Positions 1 through 8,434 of a DNA stretch of 24,026 nucleotides are shown here, one piece after another. The first letter of the stretch is position 1. Each line of letters opens with the position of its first letter. Both the position numbers and the translations under genes were made by a program. A model generated the notes under the pieces. The model worked only from the letters and a program-made list of their open reading frames with translations. It was not told the DNA's origin and ran no database searches. The DNA comes from Gnetum montanum (lineage: Eukaryota; Streptophyta; Gnetopsida; Gnetales; Gnetaceae): contig MNCI01006657.1 of NCBI GenBank assembly GCA_015680685.1, forward strand, positions 359,052 through 383,077, written 5' to 3'.

Positions 1-180
1 TGTAAAACAAAAACAAGAAAAGTTAAAGAAATTTGTAAAACAAAAATGTGCAAAACAAAAATGTGTTAAACAAAAACATGTAAAACAAAAATTGTAAAAC
101 AAAAATGTGTAAAACAAAAACGTGTAAAACAAAAATGTGTAAAAAAACGTGTAAAATAAAAATGTGTAAAACAAAAACTA
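1..180. repeat. (TGTAAAACAAAAA)n 11-13 bp tandem repeat
   Basis: About a dozen imperfect units of TGTAAAACAAAAA (variants AATGTGTAAAACAAAA and AACGTGTAAAACAA) fill the segment. On the minus strand this is a T-rich tract lying 3' of the protease of copy A. The equivalent place in copy D (23579-23650) has only a few units, so the array expanded in A or shrank in D. The open frame across it on the minus strand is a by-product of the repeat and not a gene. Confidence 0.85.
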
Positions 181-359
181 AAAAGAACCAAGGGCCTCCA
201 ATGATTAGCATAGGTGGCCATCTCCCAGATGACTGAATGGAAAGGGAGAGATCTGAAATAATGAATGCCTATTTGAATTTTTCAAAAGTGTCCAACTTCT
301 CCCGATTGATGTTCTTAGATTAAGGGGTGGAAGTCAGTGATGCTCATACTCCAATGTAT
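181..359 (-). other. Non-coding segment just 3' of protease in copy A
   Basis: This stretch has no coding signal. It matches 23651-23797 of copy D closely (shared blocks around ATGATTAGCATAGGTGGCCA and AAGGGAGAGATC). At 222-234 it contains, on the minus strand, a diverged form of the AGTCATGGGGG PPT-like motif that is exact in copies B and D. Confidence 0.7.
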
Positions 360-1030
360 CTATGCCTTTGTTGTTAGCATGAGTTGTTCCCCTAGTTTGT
401 TCCATGCATGTTGGTCGGTTGCTCTTTCAATAGCTATCAACCACGGGGTGTCCACTACTTGTGTGGTTGCTACATACATGCACCTTTTTATTTGTGTTTC
501 TTGGGCACACCGGTTACATGGAAGAGATGCTGAACATTCCTTCATGTCATCACCCCCTGAGTCACTGTATGTAATGCACAAAACTTTCTTCTTCTCGAAA
601 TTTCCATAAATGTTTACCTTAGATATCTCCAAGGAAAGATCACGAATCCCTAGGCATGTGTCTACTGTACTCAGCCATGCCCTTCCCATTATAATTGGGA
701 AGCCCCCATTGTTACTATTGACTTCTATCACTAGGAAATCGGCTGGGTATGACCAACCACACACAGTGGTAACTATGTCCTCCACCAATCCCAAGGGAAT
801 GGTGATGGACTGGTCAGCTAGCTCCAGTTGAATATTGCTCTTCTTAAGTTGGGGCAGGTTCCAGGCTTGATACATTTATCATGAGATTAGGTTGAGTCAG
901 GAACCTGAGTCAAGAAGAACCATATGTGGTTTGTTCCCGGTGACTTGTAGATAAATTAAGGGGCTTCTAGGATTAGAGAGTTTCCTAGGAAGGTAGCCTC
1001 CCTTGATCCAATCGGTAACGGTATGCATTA
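360..1030 (-). pseudogene. Retropepsin-like aspartic protease of copy A (pseudogene)
   Basis: This is the element's protease, which in the intact family cleaves the Gag polyprotein in the particle. One minus-strand frame runs from about 1027 (HTVTDWIKGGYLPRK) through the active-site loop VLLDSGS at about 920-900, then LNLIS, and stays open from 875 to 360. The DSG triad is followed by a typical retropepsin body: ELADQSITIPLGLVEDIV, then YPADFLVIE, then PIIMGRAWLSTVDTCLG, where the flap and the second hydrophobic-Gly motif are expected. Three in-frame stops lie just after the active site (one between DSGS and LNLIS, two after it), so the copy is inactive. Past the protease core is a tail with PCNRCAQET and a later RC, also present in copy D. 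No RT follows. Confidence 0.85.
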
Positions 1031-1199
1031 ACATAACCGTATGTGTGAAGCTCTATTGTTGGACTGAAGGGAGCCCTGAAGTCTTGGATGGTGGAGGAGT
1101 ATGTAGAGACTCAACCGCTTGTTGTTGTGAGAGCTTGTTTGGGCTTTTAGTTTTGAAGAAAGGTCTTCTCTTCTTGCAGTCATTAAAACCAGTAGCAAG

Positions 1200-3548
1200 T
1201 TGAATGTTTACAACTCTCGTAGCATTACATTGCTACGGTTGAGTGGAGAGTTTCCCTTGCATTGTTGGAGCTGGTGGTATTGGAACTATCGGCGTAAGAG
1301 TGGCAGGTGGATTTGGAGGATGGTATGGATGTGGAGCGTCTCCCAGAGGAGAAGGAGTCCTTCTAAAGTACTCCTAAACTTGATAGTAATGTTGTGGAGT
1401 TATGTGACCCATAGATTCACTTGAGGAAATTGGTTGTTGCACATAATAGCCATAAGGATCTGGTTGTCGATAAGGGTATTGCTGTCTAGGCGGTGGCATC
1501 CCCCATGACTGTGGGTGTTGCCACTGTTGATGTTGCCCGATGGGTTGTGGCGGAGTTCCACCTGGATAGTACGTTAACGGTTGGTGGAACTGCCTCAGGT
1601 TACCTTGGGGATAAGGTAACCTTCGGGGTGCTTGCCATTGGTTAAGTCTCGGGTTAAGTGCATACACCCTAGACTCTTGTAGATGTGATATGATTGGACA
1701 ACATCCCTTTGGATGGTCATATTGGCAAATCTCACACCCACTGTCATTGTCTGTGTCTGAGTCCATAACCTCATCGGAGACAGTAATTTTTCCCTTATCA
1801 TTGTTACGTGCATGGCCTGCATCTCTCTTCTTTTTCTTATCAGAGTCACTACCTCGTTCCACCTCAGAATCCTCTACAATTTTTAGGACAGTTTCAAGTC
1901 TAGAGTCTAAGGAATCCTACAATTGATCCACATTAGCCGACACTTGTGTTGTTAACTTCTGGAGTGGCAAGGTTTTCCTATTCACCAACTCTTCAAGTGG
2001 TGACTCATCCTCCTCATCACAAAATTTCATTCCCTTCTTTTGAAGGGAAGGATGGCGGTTATATTCTTCTGCACTTTCTCTTTTCTGTAGCTCCCCTTCT
2101 TCTTTAGCTACTTGCTCCAACAAGCGATGAATTTCATGGGATCTAACTTCTAATAGTCTCCCTTGGGCATAATTCCCAAGGGTTCTCCTAGTTTCATACC
2201 TTATCCCATCTACGAGGTGGTGGAGTTGATCTCGCTATGTGTAACCATGGCTCGGGCAACGATGTAGCAATGCATAGTATTGGCCCATGGCAACATCCAA
2301 GGGTTCATGATTACCCTATTTCCATCCTTGGATCTTCTTAAGCAAGTTAGACACTTTGGAGTACATTTTATATTTGTCATTGAACAATTCTAACATCGTA
2401 CTCCATCTTCTAATGGTTTCTAGTTCAAAGAACTGGTACCAACTCTCTGCTTCCTTTGTGAGTGTCCTAGGAAACAACTTTAGTTTCTACCACTCATTCT
2501 CTATGTTTTGCAAGGTGCAGGCATCGTGGAATGCCTATAAATGATTTTGCAGATTAGCGTTATATCCCCCTTCAAACCATGAGATATTATTCATGTCTAA
2601 TATTTTGATCCGACTATCTTTTTGATGCCTTGTGGGTATTCTAACTACCTCCGTGATGTCTAGCATACTTCAGGTGGCAAGTAGGGGTTTGTCATGATCA
2701 TTTCTTTCATGACATCTATGATGTCTATGTTGTTCCCTACTTTCTCTTCGTTCATGCCCTTTTCCTTGCTCTCGACTCTCTCATCGAGGTCTCTCATTTT
2801 TCCTACCTCTATCCTCACTGTTATGCTCTTGGTGGCTATAGCCAAATGTGGAAGGAGAGGGTGAGTGATGTGATGAAGGGGAAAAAGAAGGAGAACCATT
2901 GCCATGACGATGTTTCTTGCCTTCTCTTCGGCTGCTATGGTCCCGATTATGATGACGATCCAAGTGCTCATCCTTGTCATATGTTGTTGTTCCCTCTATG
3001 AAAAGTTGGCGTTCATGGGGATAAGAACCAGGGTTGTCTATCATAGAGCATAGGTTCTGATACCCCACCTCCTCACCATCATTGGGAGGGGGAACATCGT
3101 TGGATGGAGAACCCATTAGAAGTGGTTCACCATCTCCAATTTCACTTAGGATGTGCAAGACCCCTTTGCCCTTCAATAGTGTATGATGGCTCTCCTGTCA
3201 TGAGTCCCTTAAATGATGTGTTTCCGTGGGATGATAATCCCTTGTGTCTAAATCACCTACAATGTATTCAGCATAGAGCTGTGTCATGCCAATCTGTGCC
3301 AAAGCATGGAGGAGCATGTTTGGGATTGACCGATTTGGAGGTAACACTATGTTACCTTGTAAGTCTCTCCATCACAGCTATTCATCCTGATGGAGGATAA
3401 AGGTAAAATTGGGTATATATTCATCGGGATGAGTATATACCACTTGGTGCTGTTGAGGAATTGGCGGATTTTGGTTATGTGTTTTTGATTGCCGACTGTT
3501 TCTAGTATAATCCCTAGGCGGTGAATTGCTTTTGTTAGAAGAAGACAT
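1200..3548 (-). pseudogene. Gag polyprotein of copy A (pseudogene)
   Basis: Gag builds the virus-like particle and packages the RNA. The likely start is the ATG at 3548 (MSSSNKSNSPPRDYTRNSR). Next come a basic, Ser-rich stretch around 3176-2781 (RHHNRDHSSRREGKKHRH) and the capsid-like core at about 2600-2130 with NHL-x-AFHDACTLQNIE, ESWYQFF and RRWSTMLELFNDKYK. A charged linker follows at 2123-1917 (VAKEEGELQKRESAEE), then a zinc knuckle CEICQYDHPKGCCP near 1730 (C-x2-C-x3-H-x4-C) and a Gln/Pro-rich tail down to 1374. The core aligns with copy B residue by residue. Several stops (HL*AFHD, EW*KLK, GWK*GNHEP, YT*RDQ) and frame changes make it non-functional. A Lys/Arg-rich segment near 1200-1100 leads towards the protease. 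Confidence 0.85.
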
Positions 3549-3643
3549 TATTATTTGATTCGGTGTGCTATTTAACCATTATATAATTTTTCTTTTAATT
3601 AACCCTAAGGTTCGTTTAAGCTCCCAATGATGTGGATAATCTN
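3549..3643 (-). other. Leader of copy A, broken at an ambiguous base
   Basis: This is the 5' leader between LTR and gag on the minus strand. The PBS expected here (compare 5566-5583 in copy B) is absent. The base at 3643 is N. To its right is LTR sequence matching LTR C from about 20956 on; to its left is leader sequence with no LTR match. About 110 bp of LTR 3' end plus the PBS are therefore missing at the N, through an assembly gap or a deletion. Confidence 0.7.
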
Positions 3644-4082
3644 TTAAGGTTAATCATTCGTTGTCTTCCCAGACTTACTTGTAGTTGTCATGATTGTATG
3701 GTTAAGTAAGTTTGAGGTATGTGATTTTTATAGTTTTTATGTTTTATCTCCTATGTTAACAAGGTGAAGGGTGAAGAGACTAATTAACTAAATTTAACTA
3801 ACTATCTAAGCTTTAACTAACCTAACATCATCATCTGTTCCCACTTACCATTCACACCCTAAACCAATGCAACCTTGGTTACCAAACGCTAGTCATTGCT
3901 GGGATCACCAAGCGTAACGCATGTGCTCGAAGCGGTCGTACTGAGGTACTTAACTAGGAGAGAAGGGTTGAGAGAGATTTAATTAACTAGGAAAGCATTT
4001 AAATGATAAATAGTAAATAATAATAAATAAAGTCCTAATTAGCCTATTCCATGCACTGCATGGTTTATCCAAGAAGTTCTTC

Positions 4083-4088
4083 TTTATT
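4083..4088 (-). terminator. Poly(A) signal AATAAA in LTR A
   Basis: A minus-strand AATAAA lies about 170 bp downstream of the TATA box. It sits at the equivalent place in LTR B (4993-4998) and LTR C (21516-21511), within a shared block around GGAAATAAAG/GCAATAAAG. Such positional conservation in three diverged LTRs fits the R/U5 poly(A) signal. Confidence 0.65.
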
Positions 4089-4258
4089 TCCATACACAAA
4101 CTTGTGTTCAGGTACAATATTTGCTCGAATAAAGATTCCTTCACTTTGGAGTTCCTACTGAGGGCACATGTTAATTAATCTATCTCTGGAGAGGTAAAAC
4201 TACCAGAGTTTCGCTATGGTCTAAGCCTAGGATGAGGAATAAGAGAGAGCTGCCTGTT

Positions 4259-4265
4259 ATTTATA
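4259..4265 (-). promoter_or_regulatory. TATA box of LTR A
   Basis: The minus strand reads CTATAAATAA. It occupies the same place as the TATA boxes of LTR B and LTR C and lies just downstream of the GATATC repeat array, so it is the probable Pol II promoter of copy A. Confidence 0.7.
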
Positions 4266-4281
4266 GACTTGGCGGTGCACT

Positions 4282-4368
4282 GCGATATCGCGTATGCGAT
4301 ATCGCGGGGGACGATGAAATATCACGTGGGATGTGATATCGTGGCCCATGCGATATCACGTCCCATCA
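4282..4368. repeat. 17-bp GATATC palindrome tandem array in U3 of LTR A
   Basis: Five units of 14-20 bp are visible, each with the form TG-N-GATATC-N-CG plus a G/C-rich tail. Cores are at 4284, 4298, 4318 (AATATC variant), 4335 and 4352. Examples are TGCGATATCGCG and TGTGATATCGTGGCCCA. The array makes up nearly all of U3 and ends beside the TATA box. LTR C keeps two cores 17 bp apart and LTR B has a looser set. Confidence 0.8.
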
Positions 4369-4738
4369 ATTACTAATCATGTAATGTGTCTAAGTATATC
4401 ACACTTGAATAAGGATGTCATACAATCACTTAACATCACATCATGGGCATGCACTAGAAAAGAATAGAATTTGAAATCAAAAATCTATGAAAAGCTATCT
4501 AAAATCTATCAACAACCTATATCCCAACCATGCATCCATGTGTGGTATTTATAGGCTAGCATTGAAGGGGCGATATCGGATGCCCAACATTAGAGGTTGT
4601 GCATTGATATTGGATACCTGATGATGAAGCATCGATTGGTTGCATTAATGGAACCATGTCGAGGTGGATGCCTCAACGTAAATGCCTCAATGCATGCAAT
4701 TGCATCTTTTTGAATAAAAAGTTAATTTTTATTAGCCC
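4369..4738 (-). other. Spacer between copies A and B: possible older LTR fragment
   Basis: This 370-bp stretch separates the outer ends of the head-to-head LTRs of A and B. It holds no coding sequence. On the minus strand it has CCGATATCG (core 4572) followed by CCTATAAATACC (TATA at 4553-4547), the same GATATC-then-TATA layout as the three LTRs but otherwise diverged. It may be the remains of an older related LTR that served as the insertion target for A. No clear ends were seen. Confidence 0.4.
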
Positions 4739-4739
4739 T

Positions 4740-4795
4740 GATATCAGATGTTCGATATTAAGGACCAAGATGTGATATCAGATATTTGATATTGC
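4740..4795. repeat. GATATC/GATATT cluster in U3 of LTR B
   Basis: Cores occur at 4740 (GATATC), 4754 (GATATT), 4774 (GATATC), 4781 and 4789 (GATATT). They lie in the 73 bp between the LTR start and the TATA box, the same layout as in LTR A and LTR C but more diverged. Confidence 0.65.
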
Positions 4796-4811
4796 AGGAT
4801 GTATGCCAGCT

Positions 4812-4819
4812 TATAAATA
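4812..4819 (+). promoter_or_regulatory. TATA box of LTR B
   Basis: TATAAATA sits 73 bp from the LTR start, directly after the GATATC cluster, at the position equivalent to the TATA boxes of LTR A and C. Confidence 0.65.
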
Positions 4820-4992
4820 TAGTGCTTGGGCACACAGTTTGGACATAGTTTTGTCAATAGAGTAGCTAAACTCTTGTAGTTTTGTTCCATCATATTAGAG
4901 AACAATCAATGACTTCCCATAGAGTGGATCTAAGTTAGTTGTACGAAGTTTTATTTGAGTGGCAATGTACCTTGACACATTCCATGAACAAC

Positions 4993-4998
4993 AATAAA
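4993..4998 (+). terminator. Poly(A) signal AATAAA in LTR B
   Basis: It lies in the block CAATAAAGATCGAG, which matches GCAATAAAGACGAG of LTR C. It is the plausible R-region poly(A) signal. Confidence 0.6.
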
Positions 4999-5565
4999 GA
5001 TCGAGATTGGTTTTTATTTATTGTAGCACTTTAACTTAGATTATAGTGACTTTCAATGTAATTTACTTTTCATGTACTTAATATTTACATTTCCATGCAT
5101 ATTAATAAATTTGTGGAATCAGTGTGACTAGTTTTGAGCATAAACATGTATTCGCTTGGTAACCCCAATAGTGTTATTGTTTGGTTCACCCAGTAGTATA
5201 GTGCTTGATAATCCCAGTAGTGGATACGTGGGTTCAGGATGTGTACGACAAGCTAGGAATGGACACTCATTACCCATAGGCTAGTTTAGACTTTACTTTT
5301 CATTATTAATTAGATTAAATAATTAATATCTCTATTACCATTAAGAGTAATTTAAGGTTGAACAACATCAATTATCATATGCCTCACTTTGGACTAAACC
5401 ATACATGATAAAGCTACGACTAGTCTAAGTGGGAAGACAATGAACTGTGATTAAGACATAACAATCTAGATGCACAACTAGTCCCATCCACAGAATTCAA
5501 CTGGATCATGCATGAAAACTTGTGATTTGTATGGTTGGTCATAGGGGTACCTCGCCACTCATCAT

Positions 5566-5583
5566 TGGCACCGTTGCCAGGGA
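5566..5583 (+). promoter_or_regulatory. Primer-binding site, tRNA-Asp type
   Basis: TGGCACCGTTGCCAGGGA lies one base after the LTR end. The 3' end of plant tRNA-Asp (ending CCCCGGCAACGGCGCCA) would pair with TGGCGCCGTTGCCGGGGA; this site differs at two G-to-A positions. Asp-type PBSs are known from Athila-like plant gypsy elements. The two changes fit cytosine-methylation decay on the opposite strand. Confidence 0.8.
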
Positions 5584-5696
5584 TGGTGCTAGTTATCTAG
5601 ATTAGTTATATTATACATGATCATTATAAAGGTATTAATGATCTATCTTTTAGAAAATATTAATATTTGAAGTTACACAGGTTATTAGGTAAAATT
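5584..5696 (+). other. Untranslated leader of copy B
   Basis: This AT-rich leader separates the PBS and the gag start. No coding signal or hairpin was recognised. Confidence 0.5.
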
Positions 5697-7790
5697 ATTT
5701 CTTCTTCACATAGGACCAAGACTACATCACATGATGAAAGCTCTCATAGGAGAAATGATAGGATCTATACTAAAGAAAATTAGAGTGAACAACCTTAAGT
5801 AGGGGTTTCTTATGCTCATTTAGACCCTTACTACAATCAAAGACTACATTCAATTGGTGTAGAAAATCTTAAAGAAGATGAAGTAAGTCCTAGATTAAAG
5901 AGGGCCTCAAGGCCTAAGACCTTTTTAAAACCTAGATAAGATAAATCAAAGGACCAAAGGGAGAACTATAGAAGCCATGATGATTCTTTAAGCTTCTCAT
6001 CTTCCTCTTCCTCTTTAACATCTAGTTTTGATGAAGATGAATGTAGGTATAGAGATAGAGCTTCACTAAGAGGTCAAGATAAAGATATAAATGGAACCCA
6101 AGGGCAAAATCAAAGACATCAAAATGAGCATAGACAAGATCATCATAATCAAACAAATAGAAATAGAAAATTTCATCACAGCATGTCTGATGATGATGAA
6201 TCCTTGTTGACCACTAAGAGCCTGATGCAGATCATAGAGGTAGTTAAGATACCTCACAACCATCGCAAGGAAAGTTTCCTACCTAGGTTTGATATGAATA
6301 ATATCCCTAAGTTCATGGGAGGCTATGATTCTAATCCACAACATCATCTACAAGCCTTCCATGATGCTTGTGCATTATACAACATTGAAAGTAGGTGGCA
6401 AAAGGTTAAGTTCTTTTCTTGGATACTAATTGATGAAGCTAAAGGTTGGTATAGATTTTTGAAACCAAGTTCCATCCACAAGTGGTCAACAATGCTGGAA
6501 CTTTTCAACAAAAAATACCAAACTTATGCGAGAGTGTCCAACCTAAGAAAACAAATCCAAGAGTGGAAGTAAGAAAATCATGAACCCTTGGATGTGGCCT
6601 TAAATAGATACTATTCACTACTACACAAATGTCTTAGCCATGGTTTCTCTCAAAAAGGGCAACTTTTCCACATCATGGATGGGCTTCATAATGAAATGAA
6701 AAAGGCCCTTGGGATGTATGCTCAAGGTCAATTATATGAACTAGAAACCTATCAAATACAAAGGCTAATTAGGTAGGTGGAAAAAGAAGAAGGAGAGTTA
6801 TGTAACCAAGAGAATGTAGAGAAAAATAATTGGGACCCAACTCTTCAAAACAAGAGGGTCCCTATCTATGATGAAGAAAACTAGCAGCTCTCAATAAGCT
6901 TGAAGCAAAGTTGGATAAGATGTTGGAAAGGATAAATGAGAAAGTTAGAACTTGTGTAGAAACCATAGAGGATAGAGTAATGCAAAAAAAAATCAAGTGA
7001 TTACAATAAAAGGAGGAAAAATAATCAAGAAACAATTAGGAACACTTATTAGCAAACAAGAAATGGCTGAAGAAAATGAGGCTATAGACTCAACCATGAA
7101 TGAAGATGATAGATGTGACATTTTCATATATGATCACCCGAAGGGCCATTTCCTAATTGTGTCACATCTACATGAGTATTGGGCTTTCACATTAAATCCA
7201 AAATTCATACAAAAGAACATGCCTAGGAAATTTCCTTTTTCACATGGTAATTATAGATAGTCCCACAACCAATCGTACTATCCTAGGGGGACTTATTATT
7301 AGTCTCAACATTATCATCAACTACAGTGGAAAAACCATAATTTTGGGGGAGGCCATCACTAAACTAGCCCTATCCTTACTACCAACTAAAATTGTACAGA
7401 TATTATGTTCAACCTATTTCACTGACTTGTTACACTTCCTCTACCTTGAATCACTACTACTACTCTCCTGACTATCATCATCCCGTAACATCTTATATGA
7501 GATCACCATCTCACACATCTCACCCTACATCATATCCTCAATATTCTCATACTCACCTCCATCATATGTCACCTCCAACACCACAAGAGGGTTTAGCACC
7601 CCAACATCAATGAGAGAATGCCACTTGTGCTATGAACACATATAGAAATGATAATGCTAGTAGATCTCAACCACAACCTCAAAAATGTCCTTTCTTTAGG
7701 GTAGTTTCCTCACACAAGCACAAAACATGTAGACCTAATAGCACATCAAAACTAGCATAAGGCCAATCTGGTGCAACACCCTTCCTTGCT
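5697..7790 (+). pseudogene. Gag polyprotein of copy B (pseudogene)
   Basis: The codon equivalent to the copy A start is ATT at 5697 (ATTTCTTCTTCA against ATGTCTTCTTCT), so the start is lost. One frame then runs, with stops, through a Ser/Arg/His-rich N-terminal region (LSFSSSSSSLTSSF) to the capsid-like core at 6183-6776: FMGGYDSN, HHLQAFHDACALYNIE, GWYRFLKPSSIHKWSTMLEL, then LDVALNRYYSLLHKCLSHGF. Stops interrupt at 6573 and 6777. The charged linker VEKEEGELCNQENVEKNN follows. After a frame change, 6997-7260 carries the knuckle equivalent CDIFIYDHPKGHF, in which two zinc ligands are lost. The Tyr/Pro/His-rich tail is at 7392-7613, and CPFF with HKHKTC lies at about 7690-7730. Confidence 0.85.
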
Positions 7791-8345
7791 AGAATAATGT
7801 CTCCTAATCATACGCAAAAGCCAACAACCATCACCACTCCAACACAAGACATAAACGATAAACCCATCATTGTGGAGAGACAAAAAAATCCATGCATCAC
7901 TAATAGTAAAGGGTGCAGTTGTGGGTCAGAAATTTAAAATATTAACACATCCCACACCAAAGTTCAAAAGTAAGTGTGTGAGCAAAAACCAATCTACATA
8001 GTAGCCACTAAACCAAAAGACACGTTGTGGCTTGAAAATAAGAATATAAAAATGTTTTAAAGATGCATGGACCCAATTGATTTTCTTATTAGTTCTAGAC
8101 TTAAGAAAATGGACCAAACAAAGGACTTAGACATAGCTAGCTTACTCTCTGATTATACACCAAAAAAGGATATTAAACACAGAGACTTGGGAATTAAAAT
8201 GGAAAATCAAGAAGAATAAGCAAACACATCTGGACCCCCCAAAATGGAAATACCTTCAAGTTCAGATGAAGATACATCTTCGAATGATCCAAAAAAGACT
8301 ATCACCAATGTTAGATGTGCTACTACAAGATTAATTAAATCAGTA
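7791..8345 (+). pseudogene. Post-gag region of copy B without a recognisable protease
   Basis: This is where copy A has its protease. In the main frame short open stretches are readable, such as PIIVERQKNPCITNSKGC and KKMDQTKDLDIASLLSDY, and an acidic Ser-rich stretch near 8255-8290 (SSSDEDTSSND) recalls the SDSSGDDM region after the protease of D. No D-[ST]-G active site or hydrophobic-Gly flap motif was found in any frame read. The protease was probably lost or has diverged past recognition. Confidence 0.5.
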
Positions 8346-8423
8346 ATGGTGATAGATGAAAAATCGATGGTGTATAACTAGGGGATTGTGTGGTCCAGCT
8401 CCTAAATGTGAAGCCATAAGATT

Positions 8424-8434
8424 AGTCATGGGGG
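8424..8434 (+). other. PPT-like motif copy 1 in element B
   Basis: AGTCATGGGGG followed by AGATG. The same sequence lies after the protease in D (23702-23692) and, diverged, in A (234-222). It is identical in core to the terminal PPT of D. Confidence 0.6.

Larger units (their letters stand above)
1..4368 (-). mobile_element. Copy A: Ty3/gypsy-type gag-protease LTR retrotransposon, partial
   Basis: Read on the minus strand, the order is 5' LTR (4368 to 3644), short leader, gag (3548 to about 1200), aspartic protease (about 1030 to 360), then a simple-repeat tract running off the left edge. The same LTR family occurs at 4739-5564 (inverted) and 20847-21752 (same orientation). Positions 1-560 match 23581-24026 closely, which identifies another copy (D) of the same element. 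All reading frames are broken, so the copy is dead. The 3' half and 3' LTR lie outside the window. Assignment to an Athila/Tat-like lineage rests on the Asp-type PBS in copy B and on gag/protease style, and is inference. Confidence 0.85.
3644..4368 (-). mobile_element. 5' LTR of copy A (3' end missing)
   Basis: The segment is collinear with LTR C (20956-21752). Shared blocks include the TCTTCC-AGACTTACTTGT region, TGCTCGAAGCGGTCGTACTGAG, TTGTGTTCAGGTACAA and the TATA region. On the minus strand it begins TGATGGGACGTG at 4368, with a TATA box at 4265-4259 and AATAAA at 4088-4083. U3 is short, about 105 bp before TATA. The 3' end is lost at the N at 3643. It lacks the 105-bp tandem duplication seen in LTR C. 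Confidence 0.85.
4739..5564 (+). mobile_element. 5' LTR of copy B
   Basis: It is 826 bp long, starting TGATATCAG and ending CGCCACTCATCA. The end is the reverse complement of the first bases of LTR C (TGATGAGTGGCG), and the PBS starts one base later. Internal matches to LTR C (minus strand) include a GTACCT-GACACA block, CAATAAAGA-CGAG, AATCCCAGTA and GTGTGTACG-CAAG. Divergence from A and C is high, so this is an old or different subfamily copy. The outer flank is agccc (4734-4738); the partner duplication is not in the window. Confidence 0.85.

Noticed and set aside
23-211. Minus-strand open frame rich in Phe, Leu, Val and His resembling a membrane protein
   Set aside because: It is the translation of the 11-13 bp tandem repeat; the periodic FVLHIFVLHVF pattern has no other support.
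337-609. Plus-strand open frames at 337-609 and 610-831
   Set aside because: They are antisense shadows of the copy A protease, whose minus frame carries DSG and the flap motifs. The frame at 23802-24020 is the equivalent shadow in D.
2660-2980. Minus-strand open frame of 106 codons
   Set aside because: It overlaps the gag N-terminal region in another frame. The frame at 2781-3176, rich in Arg, His and Ser and continuous with gag of copy B in style, is the real one.
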